Assembly: GCA_002479035.1 (NCBI GenBank)
Contig: DLLA01000020.1
Coordinates: forward strand, 1 to 13,436
Reading direction: 5' to 3'
Origin: Bacteroidales bacterium UBA7574
Lineage (GTDB): Bacteria; Bacteroidota; Bacteroidia; Bacteroidales; Paludibacteraceae
DNA length: 13,436 nucleotides
The notes below the pieces were generated by a model, which had not been told where the DNA came from, searched no databases, and saw only the letters and a list, made by a program, of their open reading frames with translations. Positions within the stretch are counted from its first letter, which is position 1, and every line of letters starts with the position of its first letter. The translations under genes were made by a program, and so were the position numbers. Positions 1 through 6,117 of the stretch are shown here, in pieces.

Positions 1-374
1 TCTACGAGCGGCAGTTCATCACCCGTCAGGATATGAACATCACGGCGATTTCGCGCTTCAGCGAATTGCTGAACGAGTATATCAACTCGGGCAAGACCGC
101 CACGGACGGCATACCGACCGTGAAGTATTTTGCCGACCGTGTACACCTGTCGCCCAACTATTTCGGCGATATGGTGAAAGCCGAGACAGGCAAGAGCGCG
201 CAAGAGTATATCGCCCTACGCCTGTTCGAGTACGCCAAACGGCAACTGCAAAGCCCCGAACTGACCATCAAAGAAGTGGCAATGCAGACAGGTTTCCAAC
301 ACCCGCAGCACTTCGTGCGGTTCTTCAAACGCCATGCAGGGATTACACCGACGGAATACAGAAAAGCAAACTAA
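1..374 (+). CDS. AraC-family transcriptional regulator, C-terminal part (5' end outside window)
   Basis: The reading frame is open from the first full codon at position 3 and has no convincing start there, so the gene begins upstream of the window and about 123 C-terminal residues are visible. They contain the double helix-turn-helix DNA-binding domain of AraC/XylS regulators. The first HTH lies around VKYFADRVHLSPNYFGDMVK. The signature second half follows (TIKEVAMQTGFQHPQHFVRFFKRHAG) and ends in the usual GITPTEYRK tail. The first residues, YERQFITRQDM, fit the linker seen in Bacteroidetes AraC proteins whose N-terminal half is a cupin-like sensor, but that half cannot be seen here. The flavodoxin 96 bp downstream on the same strand is a plausible target or operon partner; this is inferred from position only. 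The internal ATG at 33 is not a credible start because it would cut into the linker. Confidence 0.9.
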   Translation, partial: YERQFITRQDMNITAISRFSELLNEYINSGKTATDGIPTVKYFADRVHLSPNYFGDMVKAETGKSAQEYIALRLFEYAKRQLQSPELTIKEVAMQTGFQHPQHFVRFFKRHAGITPTEYRKAN

Positions 375-410
375 GGGGACCTCCCCTACCCCTCCTTCAG
401 AGGAGGGGAA
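375..410. repeat. GC-rich dispersed hairpin repeat
   Basis: Just after the AraC stop codon, CCCCTCCT (389-396) and AGGAGGGG (401-408) form a perfect 8-bp stem with a 4-base TCAG loop. The preceding GGGGACCTCCCC is also self-complementary. No T-run follows, so this is not a standard intrinsic terminator. A related element, inverted in orientation, lies at 11566-11625 and shares the GGAGACTCCCCC/GGGGACCTCCCC plus hairpin layout, which suggests a dispersed repeat family. Confidence 0.6.
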
Positions 411-470
411 TAAGTTAAGAGTTGAGGGGTTGAGAGAAGTTGAAAAGTATCAAGTTTAGAGTTAAAAGAT

Positions 471-992
471 ATGAAACGTTTTATTTTAAGCATTGTAACG
501 ATTATGGCTATTGCAAATGTGAATGCAGCCGACAAAGTGCTGGTTGCATATTTTTCCGCCATGGGAACAACCAAAGCGGTGGCAGAACAGATTGCGCTCG
601 CTTCGGGCGGCGAACTGATGGAGATTGCGCCTGTGCAACCTTACACGTCTGCCGACCTCAATTGGAATGACAAGAAATCGCGCAGCACGGTAGAGATGAA
701 TGACGAGAGTGCACGCCCCGCCATCAAGAAGACCAAAGAGAACTTGGACGGATACACTACGGTGTATGTCGGGTTCCCCGTCTGGTGGTATGTGGCACCG
801 CGTATTATCAACACATTCCTTGAGGCATACGATTTCAGCGGCAAGACGATTATCCCCTTTGCCACCTCGGGCGGAAGCGGTATTGCAGGCTGCACCAAAG
901 CCCTGCGCAAAACCTATCCCGCCCTGCATATAGAGGACGGCAAGTTGCTGAACTATACCTCGTATGAGGAAATCCAGGCATGGGTGAAATAA
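471..992 (+). CDS. Flavodoxin-family protein with Sec signal peptide
   Basis: 173 residues. Residues 1-20 form a type I signal peptide (KR, a hydrophobic stretch, then NVNA before [11 protein letters not shown]). The mature part has the flavodoxin fold. Strand 1 leads into the FMN-phosphate loop SAMGTT (29-34), where Met replaces the usual Thr/Ser at the third position. A long insert ([20 protein letters not shown]) matches the Flavodoxin_4 group. [25 protein letters not shown] (101-125) and [10 protein letters not shown] (129-138) supply the isoalloxazine-contacting loops. The expected role is FMN-dependent electron transfer or reduction; the substrate is unknown. The ATG at 471 is the only start that includes the whole signal peptide. 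Upstream is an AraC regulator; downstream is a convergent HAD gene 38 bp away. No promoter was recognised in the 96-bp upstream spacer, so co-transcription with the AraC gene is possible. An exported flavodoxin is odd because FMN is loaded in the cytoplasm. Confidence 0.9.
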   Translation: MKRFILSIVTIMAIANVNAADKVLVAYFSAMGTTKAVAEQIALASGGELMEIAPVQPYTSADLNWNDKKSRSTVEMNDESARPAIKKTKENLDGYTTVYVGFPVWWYVAPRIINTFLEAYDFSGKTIIPFATSGGSGIAGCTKALRKTYPALHIEDGKLLNYTSYEEIQAWVK

Positions 993-1030
993 GCCTACCC
1001 TATTTCACGTAAATAACATTGTTTTAGTAG

Positions 1031-1645
1031 TTACCGGTGGAGGACTGCTTCCAACTCATCAAGAGTGGAGTATGTCCTCCATTGCATTTGTTGAGCGGGG
1101 AGGAGATTGGCGGGTAGGTCGTCCACAAAACAGTAGGGTGTGGGGCAATGGTGCCGGGTGAGGTATGCTTGGACAGTGGCGTATATGCGCGGGTCGGGCT
1201 TGCTGAGGTGAAGGAGGTGTGAGAGGAAACAGTGTTCGAAGACGGACATGTCGTAGCGGGAGCAGATGTCGTGCCAGTGGAGTTGGTTGTTGTTGCTGAG
1301 CAGGAAGAGGCGGTATCCGCGGTCGTGCCACCGGTGCAGGAGGGCAAGACGGTCGTCAGGTATGCCGCCGTGCATAGCGTTCCAAGCGTTGATGATGTCT
1401 TGCGGCGTGGTGCCAGGACGGGCATAACGCAAGAGGGTGCCGATGAAAGCGTCGGCAGCGATAAGTCCGCGCTCGAACTGCTCCATAAGACTGTCGGCAG
1501 TGCCTTCGCCGTCGGAGGCGAGACCCAAGAGACGGTCTGTCTGCTCCTCACCCAGCAAGTGGCGGAAACGGGACAGACATTCGGGCATGTTGTGCTGCAT
1601 CAGCACGCCGCCCATATCCAAAATAATGGTCGTAGAATCAGACAT
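1031..1645 (-). CDS. HAD-superfamily hydrolase, YihX-like phosphatase
   Basis: 204 residues from the preferred ATG at 1645; an in-frame ATG at 1654 would add MFY. The four HAD motifs are present. Motif I is IILDMGGVL with nucleophile D10; Gly replaces the second acid, as in YihX-type proteins (DLGN/DLGG). Motif II is LFLLSNNN (S117), motif III is LSKPDPRIY (K149) and motif IV is CFVDDLPANL (D175/D176). An alpha-helical cap lies between motifs I and II, as in subfamily IA. YihX-like enzymes dephosphorylate small sugar phosphates or similar metabolites; the substrate here cannot be told. The gene follows the YggS gene on the same strand after a spacer of about 119 bp and is the last gene of the long - strand run, facing the flavodoxin gene tail to tail. 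An AT-rich repeat sits directly upstream of the start. Confidence 0.9.
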   Translation of the reverse strand: MSDSTTIILDMGGVLMQHNMPECLSRFRHLLGEEQTDRLLGLASDGEGTADSLMEQFERGLIAADAFIGTLLRYARPGTTPQDIINAWNAMHGGIPDDRLALLHRWHDRGYRLFLLSNNNQLHWHDICSRYDMSVFEHCFLSHLLHLSKPDPRIYATVQAYLTRHHCPTPYCFVDDLPANLLPAQQMQWRTYSTLDELEAVLHR

Positions 1646-1651
1646 ATAAAA

Positions 1652-1680
1652 CATTAATTACCATGTAATTAACCATTAAT
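1652..1680. repeat. AT-rich palindromic repeat, copy 1
   Basis: A 29-bp sequence just upstream of the HAD start contains a perfect palindrome, TTAATTAC-CAT-GTAATTAA (1654-1672). Its reverse complement matches 11509-11537 at 27 of 29 positions. It is either a dispersed repeat or an operator; the sequence alone does not decide. Confidence 0.6.
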
Positions 1681-1705
1681 TTCAGAGTATCGCTCGTTTT
1701 TTATT

Positions 1706-1726
1706 GATGACGCGAGCCGCGTCGTC
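1706..1726. other. GC-rich hairpin in the YggS-HAD spacer
   Basis: GATGACGCG (1706-1714) and CGCGTCGTC (1718-1726) form a 9-bp stem with a 3-base loop. The + strand RNA would have one G-U pair; the - strand RNA would have one A-C mismatch. In the direction of the flanking - strand genes the stem is followed by an A-run, not a U-run, so it is not a standard terminator. Confidence 0.4.
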
Positions 1727-1764
1727 CCCCGGACAGCGCATCATCCTTTCTACTTATCAGATTG

Positions 1765-2409
1765 TCAAAGTGATAATGTGGTGTAGTTGCGTTCGCCGAA
1801 GATGGTGGTGCCGATGCGGACGAGGTTGCTTCCCTCCTCGATGGCGATGAGGTAGTCGTGGGACATGCCCATGCTGAGGACAGGGAGGCGGCGGGTATCG
1901 CGGATGGTTTTGAGGGCGTGGAAGCAACGGCGAATCTCCTGTGTATCATCGGTTTGCGTAGCCATGCCCATAATGCCGCAGACCTCTACCCACGGGTAGG
2001 GGGTGAAGTCGGCGGGCAGTTCGTCGGGAGCGAAGCCTGTCTTGGTTTCCTCGCGGGCGACATGCACCTCAAGCAGCACTTTGACGCGGCGTTGTATGCG
2101 CTCCGCTTCGCGGTTGATGGTCTCGAGGAGGTGCAGGCTATCCACAGACTGTATCAGATAGACGAAGGGAATGACGGCACGCACCTTGTTGGTTTGCAAG
2201 TGTCCGATGAAATGCCAACGTATGTCATGGGGCAGGGTCTCGTACTTGGGCAGGAGTTCCTGCACGCGGCTCTCGCCGAAGTCGCGTTCGCCGGCGTTGT
2301 AGGCTTCGAGGATAGCCTCGCATGGGTGGAACTTGCTGACACACACCAGCGTAACCCCATCGGGCAAGTGGCGGCGAATGTCGGCAATGTGTTGCGGAAT
2401 GTCTGACAT
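1765..2409 (-). CDS. yggS: YggS/PLPBP-family pyridoxal phosphate homeostasis protein
   Basis: 214 residues, slightly shorter than the usual 225-235. It has the family's fold-type III TIM-barrel signature. The PLP-binding lysine is K26 in LVCVSKFHP. Other family motifs are ERDFGESRVQEL, IRWHFIGHLQTNKV, IQSVDS, EETKTGF, and the C-terminal SMGMSHDYLIAIEEGSNLVRIGTTIFGER, which binds the cofactor phosphate. The family has no known catalytic activity; it binds PLP and affects PLP supply and amino-acid and keto-acid balance. The start at 2409 gives MSDIPQHIADIRRHLP, in line with family N-termini. It is preceded on the same strand by the DUF4494 gene (185-bp spacer) and followed by the HAD gene. I recall YggS and DUF4494 as frequent neighbours in Bacteroidales. 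No promoter was recognised upstream. Confidence 0.95.
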   Translation of the reverse strand: MSDIPQHIADIRRHLPDGVTLVCVSKFHPCEAILEAYNAGERDFGESRVQELLPKYETLPHDIRWHFIGHLQTNKVRAVIPFVYLIQSVDSLHLLETINREAERIQRRVKVLLEVHVAREETKTGFAPDELPADFTPYPWVEVCGIMGMATQTDDTQEIRRCFHALKTIRDTRRLPVLSMGMSHDYLIAIEEGSNLVRIGTTIFGERNYTTLSL

Positions 2410-2477
2410 AAGGTGTAGTTACTGAATGTTAACCGGCTTATTTTCAATAGGATAATAATACGTAAGAAATTGCATAT

Positions 2478-2521
2478 TATCCCGAGAGTCTCTCGAAGTT
2501 CTCCCGATATTCTCTCGGCAA
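2478..2521. repeat. 11-bp-period repeat array A (4 units)
   Basis: Four consecutive 11-mers fill the spacer between the DUF4494 and yggS genes: TATCCCGAGAG, TCTCTCGAAGT, TCTCCCGATAT, TCTCTCGGCAA. Units 2-4 share TCTCnCG. The array can also form alternative hairpins: CGAGAG (2483-2488) pairs with CTCTCG (2490-2495), or CCGAGAG (2482-2488) pairs with CTCTCGG (2512-2518). Confidence 0.6.
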
Positions 2522-2594
2522 TAGCAGGGTGCCAATTATTTTTCTACTGTCTAAACAAGCGGAGGAATCTGCACGTTATCGTGTCGTGTTGGGG

Positions 2595-3011
2595 TTAATC
2601 CACGGCGCGGAAGACCTCAAGGACAGGGGACTTGGCGATGTTAACTATCTCACAATCAATGCTTGCGAGGGACTGCATAAGGCTCTTGACGGCTTCGTTG
2701 AGGTCGTTAGCCTGCACATAGATGTTTGCGCCTTTGCGTGTCTCCTTGCCGTTGTCCTCGACGGTAATCATCTCGACACGCGCCTTGTACCAGAACTCGG
2801 CGTCGGGGTTCGGTATCATGTCGTAGAACTGCACCTGTTTGCAACTCTTGACCTCCCATTCGCCTGATATAAAGGGTTTTATCTCATCGATAAGGCGCGT
2901 CTCCACATCGGCGCAGGTGAGTCCTTCGACCATGTATGTCTCTTTGACAGCCGCGGGGTTGTCTTCGCCCGTCTGGCGGGTGTAACTGATTTTGAGTTCG
3001 TAGAAAACCAT
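2595..3011 (-). CDS. DUF4494 domain-containing protein
   Basis: 138 residues, no signal peptide and no membrane segment, so probably cytoplasmic. It matches the Bacteroidetes-restricted DUF4494 family: an N-terminal strand (YELKISYTR), the VKETYMVEGLTCADVETRLIDEIKPFISGEWEVKSCKQVQFYDMI core, FWYKARVEMITVEDNGKE, and the C-terminal helix NDLNEAVKSLMQSLASIDCEIVNIAKSPVLEVF. No catalytic motif is visible and I know of no assigned function. The ATG at 3011 is the only sensible start. It lies between the phosphatase-fold gene upstream (52-bp spacer with TACGAT repeats) and yggS downstream. The identification comes from remembered family patterns, not a search. Confidence 0.8.
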   Translation of the reverse strand: MVFYELKISYTRQTGEDNPAAVKETYMVEGLTCADVETRLIDEIKPFISGEWEVKSCKQVQFYDMIPNPDAEFWYKARVEMITVEDNGKETRKGANIYVQANDLNEAVKSLMQSLASIDCEIVNIAKSPVLEVFRAVD

Positions 3012-3016
3012 AATTA

Positions 3017-3049
3017 TTTACGATTTAGATATTTACGATGTACGATTTA
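3017..3049. repeat. TACGAT-type spacer repeat
   Basis: The 52-bp spacer between the phosphatase-fold and DUF4494 genes contains TACGAT three times (3019, 3034, 3041) within TTTACGATTTA-like units. Short A/T-rich repeats of this kind are common in Bacteroidales spacers. No regulatory role can be assigned. Confidence 0.45.
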
Positions 3050-3063
3050 TTTTTTGGATTTAG

Positions 3064-4536
3064 TTATTTCATTATTAGCGACTTGACGTCTGTGGCGTGC
3101 AACTCGCCTTCGGGGAAGGTGCGCAGAGTGCCCGACCAGAGCAGGAGTGGTGCGGCGGGACGCGGTTGGATGACGCGGTCGTAGGGCGTACTGTCGTCGG
3201 TGTATAGCAGCCAGTTGTCCTGCAATTGGAAATAGACATCGCCCGCGTGTTTGCGGTAGATAGAGGTGCGGTCGTCGGAAGTGACGGCCTCGTGAATGGG
3301 GAACGCCACTTGCACGCCCTCGAAATCCATGAGGAAGTTCGCCACCTGTCGTTGGAAAGCCTCGAGGGACAGGCGTTTCTGCTCGATGAGTGTGCGGTTG
3401 AGGTAGATGAATGGTCCGTAGCCGCCGTCCACCCATCGCTCGTGCCCATAGATAGCCATGAGGTAGGTGCCTGTGAGTGCTGCGGCGCGGTCCACATCGA
3501 AATGCCGAATGGGAATGCCCGCCGTCTCGAAGGTCTGCGCTGCATAGCCGAGGACGGGCCGTCCGACGACAAGCAGTTGGTATTGCGCCTTGCCGATGCG
3601 GCGATTGAGTTGCTCCATGAGGAAGCCAAGATCCTGATTGATACCAAGATACATATCCTCCTGTTCGGCGGAGGCGAGTGCGTCGGAGGTGGCGTGCGGG
3701 GAGAGGGTGGTCAGTTGGAGGAGGAGCAGGTCGGGGGTGTTGTCCGCGCCGAGTTGGAGGTCTTTTTGCAGTGCGAGTGCCATCTCGATGACGAGGGTGT
3801 TGGCAGCGGTTGTGTTCAGCAATTGTGCTGCGGGTGTGTATGAGAAGGGCTTTTTGCGTTCTTCGGGCGTGGGGCGGAGGTACATGGAGATGTCCATGCG
3901 CGGTGTCCACGGGCGGTTTGCCAGTTCGGTGATGCGTCCGCTGACGTTCATCGCGTCAGCCGTTGCGGGCAGCCCTTCGGTGTAGAAAGAGGAGGTTGCC
4001 CATTTCTGCGTGGCGGGGTCGAGCCAGCAGCACGCGTTGGCGGCGTGCCCCGCCATGAGGACGGTGGCTTCGGGTTGGAGTCCGACGGCATAGATGTGGG
4101 CTTGCGCGCCATGCCGGATACGCCATTCGTCTGACAATGAGACGGATAGAAAGGTGCCGGGCGATATGGCGAGGTCGGTGCCGATGCCTGCCGCTTGTGG
4201 GTCGGCGAGTGTGGGATGCACACTGCGGTCGGTGCGCGAGAAGTAGGTGTCCGCCATGATGCCGTGGCGCGACGGGGTGGTGCCCGTCATGAGTGTGGCG
4301 GTGGTCTCCTGCCCACCATAGACGAGGTGCGGGAAGTCGATGGTGGTCTGGTAAGCCTCTTCGCTGAGCGTCCGCAGCCCGCCCGCAGGCCAGTAGGAAC
4401 GCAGGTCGGTGAGGTTCTCCTGAGTCATGCCGTCCACCACTACCACCACCGTGAGACGCGGCAGGGCGTTGGTGTTTAGGGAATAGAGGATAGAGAGCAG
4501 GGCTATCAGCGAAGTATGTAGATGAGTCGTGCGCAT
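3064..4536 (-). CDS. Alkaline phosphatase/PafA-fold exported protein, probable pseudoenzyme
   Basis: 490 residues from the ATG at 4536, which begins a good signal peptide (MRTTHLHTSLIALLSILYSL, then NTNA). An upstream ATG at 4668 would add 44 residues antisense-like in composition and bury the signal peptide. The body follows the PafA-type alkaline phosphatase/phosphodiesterase fold: VVVVVDGM (metal-ligand position D35), MTGTTPSRHGI (83-93), DLLLLQL (269-275), EQEDMYLGIN (291-300), TGTYLMAIYGHERWVDGGYGPFIYLNRTLIEQKRLSLE and a C-terminal AGDVYFQLQDNW. Key residues look lost: Gly75 where the nucleophilic Thr should be, Ser279 and Thr283 for the Asp and His of the DxxxH motif, and Arg326-Pro327 for Asp-His. 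Catalysis by the usual two-zinc mechanism is therefore unlikely. The start overlaps the end of the Lnb gene by 31 bp, implying coupled translation. Confidence 0.8.
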   Translation of the reverse strand: MRTTHLHTSLIALLSILYSLNTNALPRLTVVVVVDGMTQENLTDLRSYWPAGGLRTLSEEAYQTTIDFPHLVYGGQETTATLMTGTTPSRHGIMADTYFSRTDRSVHPTLADPQAAGIGTDLAISPGTFLSVSLSDEWRIRHGAQAHIYAVGLQPEATVLMAGHAANACCWLDPATQKWATSSFYTEGLPATADAMNVSGRITELANRPWTPRMDISMYLRPTPEERKKPFSYTPAAQLLNTTAANTLVIEMALALQKDLQLGADNTPDLLLLQLTTLSPHATSDALASAEQEDMYLGINQDLGFLMEQLNRRIGKAQYQLLVVGRPVLGYAAQTFETAGIPIRHFDVDRAAALTGTYLMAIYGHERWVDGGYGPFIYLNRTLIEQKRLSLEAFQRQVANFLMDFEGVQVAFPIHEAVTSDDRTSIYRKHAGDVYFQLQDNWLLYTDDSTPYDRVIQPRPAAPLLLWSGTLRTFPEGELHATDVKSLIMK

Positions 4537-5489
4537 AGGTGAAGAACGGGGAATAGCAGCAGCCGCCAGTTGAAGCCGACCAGCGGGTGCGACGAGAAGA
4601 AGGTCAGGAAGACCACGATAGCAATCAGAATGAGGTACACGAGTCCAAGCAGCACGTCCACCCACCAAGTCAGGCGGCCGCGGCGACGGTCAAGGAGCGA
4701 GATGCCGGCCATCACGAGGACAAACAGCCCGATGCCCAGCCAGCAGTTGGCGTACCACGGCACGGGGGCGATGTCGAAAGGCGCGATGTCCTCGCTCTGC
4801 ACGAGCGGCGTGCCGTCCGCAAGGCGTGCTTCGGACATGAAAAACATCAGTTCTTCGGGCAGGAACAGCCGCTGTTCGTTGTCCATGGGAGCGTCCGCCC
4901 GCTTGCCGAAGATGAGGTTGATGCCGAAGTCCACCCACGAGTTGCGCCCCGTGTAGCGGGAGATGGCGCGGCGGTATGGTCGGTGTATATAGCCTTGATA
5001 ATCAGACAGTATGGTGTCGCCAAGCGCATCCTTGATGAGGTGGTAGGGGCGCGTGGCGCAGTTGTCGAACACGAAATTGTAGTGATAGAAGCGGTTCTCG
5101 GGCCGGTAGTTGACGAGCAGCGCGTCGAACACCTGCTGCATCTGCGTGTGCGTGAGGTTGAGCCGCTGCCAATAGACCTTGCGCCCCACGCGCTCCGCGC
5201 TCAGGCGGAAGTAGCGCAGCGGCTCGATGCCGAGTTGGTAGTAGGTGTCGCCCTTGATGAACTTGAGGTAGAAGTCCTCGGTGTCGAAGGAGAAAATGCC
5301 GTAGTTGAACACCACGTCAATGCCCTGCGCCCTGTCCTCGACGAGGATGGCGGAGTGCCCGTACTTCGACCACACCTGCGTGCCCGGGGTGCAGGTCAGC
5401 AGATAGACGTGTGCGCTGTCGCCCAGTGTTTGGGCGCAGGCGAGCAGCGAGCATACACATAACGCTATTGTTATCAACCACTTACGCAT
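4506..5489 (-). CDS. lnb: Lnb-type lipoprotein N-acyltransferase (DUF4105)
   Basis: 327 residues. An N-terminal signal sequence (MRKWLITIALCVCSLLACAQ) precedes a periplasmic domain with the DUF4105 hallmarks. These are SKYGHSAILVED (His45), FNYGIFSF, DTYYQLGIEPLRYF and NFVFDNCATRP (Cys144); His45 and Cys144 are the likely catalytic pair. Three membrane segments follow at about 245-266, 275-298 and 307-326, with the family's FFSSHP...FNWRLLLFPVLHL ending. Lnb was described in Bacteroides as the enzyme adding the N-terminal acyl chain to lipoproteins, in place of Lnt; its N-terminal domain is the former DUF4105. Assignment of this copy rests on domain layout; paralogues of DUF4105 with other roles exist. 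The start overlaps the PAP2-like gene by 8 bp (ATGCGTAA), and the phosphatase-fold gene overlaps its end by 31 bp. Confidence 0.75.
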   Translation of the reverse strand: MRKWLITIALCVCSLLACAQTLGDSAHVYLLTCTPGTQVWSKYGHSAILVEDRAQGIDVVFNYGIFSFDTEDFYLKFIKGDTYYQLGIEPLRYFRLSAERVGRKVYWQRLNLTHTQMQQVFDALLVNYRPENRFYHYNFVFDNCATRPYHLIKDALGDTILSDYQGYIHRPYRRAISRYTGRNSWVDFGINLIFGKRADAPMDNEQRLFLPEELMFFMSEARLADGTPLVQSEDIAPFDIAPVPWYANCWLGIGLFVLVMAGISLLDRRRGRLTWWVDVLLGLVYLILIAIVVFLTFFSSHPLVGFNWRLLLFPVLHLCARLIYILR

Positions 5490-6117
5490 ACATCATTATC
5501 AGATTGGGAACAAACGTGAACACCAGCCCCAGCAGGTAGCCGCACACCACCTGCATCGGCGTGTGGGCTTTCAGGTAGATGCGCGCGTACATCAGCAGCA
5601 GTGACACTGCCAGCACCGCCACCACAGCCGCCGTCACGTCCACCCCGCCGCACAGCCCGTAACTGCACACGCCGCCCAGCAGCCCGCCCATCGCGGACAG
5701 GTGCGCGGAGATTTTCCACCGGCGGTTGATGATTGTCACCACCGCCAGCGCCAGCGTCGCGCCGATTGCCAGCAGCAGCCACATCAGCGGCAGGTGCATG
5801 GTCGCGCGGACGAAGTAGCACCAGAAGGCGTAGCACACGGTGGTATATATATAAGGTGTGGTGCGTTGCTTGGGGTCTTCGATGTAGAGCGAGGTCAGTT
5901 GCCCGCGCCGCCACATCCAGATTATCAGCGACACCGGTATCAGGCAGGTCAGAAACAGCGTGCCGACCACCGACAGCCACGCCAACGTGGCGGGCATCGC
6001 TGGGCTGTGCACGTGCATCGCCGCAAAGAACAGCCCCATCCCGTAGGTGGGTATCAGCAGCGGATAGAGCACTATGCTCAGCGTTTTCGCCGGTATATCA
6101 AGCACTTTCTGCATCAT
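5482..6117 (-). CDS. PAP2-like integral membrane protein
   Basis: 211 residues, very hydrophobic, about six membrane helices. It resembles PAP2 phosphatases (lipid phosphate or diacyl-pyrophosphate phosphatases). IEDPKQRTTPY (80-89) stands at motif C1, ISAH (136-139, His139) at C2 (PSGH), and ARIYLKAHTPMQ (178-189, Arg179 and His185) at C3 (SRx5Hx3D). Both histidines and the arginine are kept, but the charge-relay Asp of C3 is Gln189 and the C2 Pro-Ser-Gly is altered. Activity is therefore uncertain, though similar divergent copies are common in Bacteroidetes. Two ATGs in tandem (6117, 6114) directly abut the rpoN stop codon (6118-6120). The 3' end overlaps the Lnb gene by 8 bp. Its neighbour suggests a membrane-lipid role; this is inference. 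Confidence 0.75.
   Translation of the reverse strand: MMQKVLDIPAKTLSIVLYPLLIPTYGMGLFFAAMHVHSPAMPATLAWLSVVGTLFLTCLIPVSLIIWMWRRGQLTSLYIEDPKQRTTPYIYTTVCYAFWCYFVRATMHLPLMWLLLAIGATLALAVVTIINRRWKISAHLSAMGGLLGGVCSYGLCGGVDVTAAVVAVLAVSLLLMYARIYLKAHTPMQVVCGYLLGLVFTFVPNLIMMYA

Noticed and set aside
1706..1726. Intrinsic terminator after yggS
   Set aside because: In the direction of transcription the stem is followed by As rather than Ts, and the - strand stem has a mismatch.
4537..4668. Longer N-terminus for the phosphatase-fold protein (start at 4668)
   Set aside because: The added 44 residues overlap the Lnb membrane region in another phase and would place the signal peptide internally.
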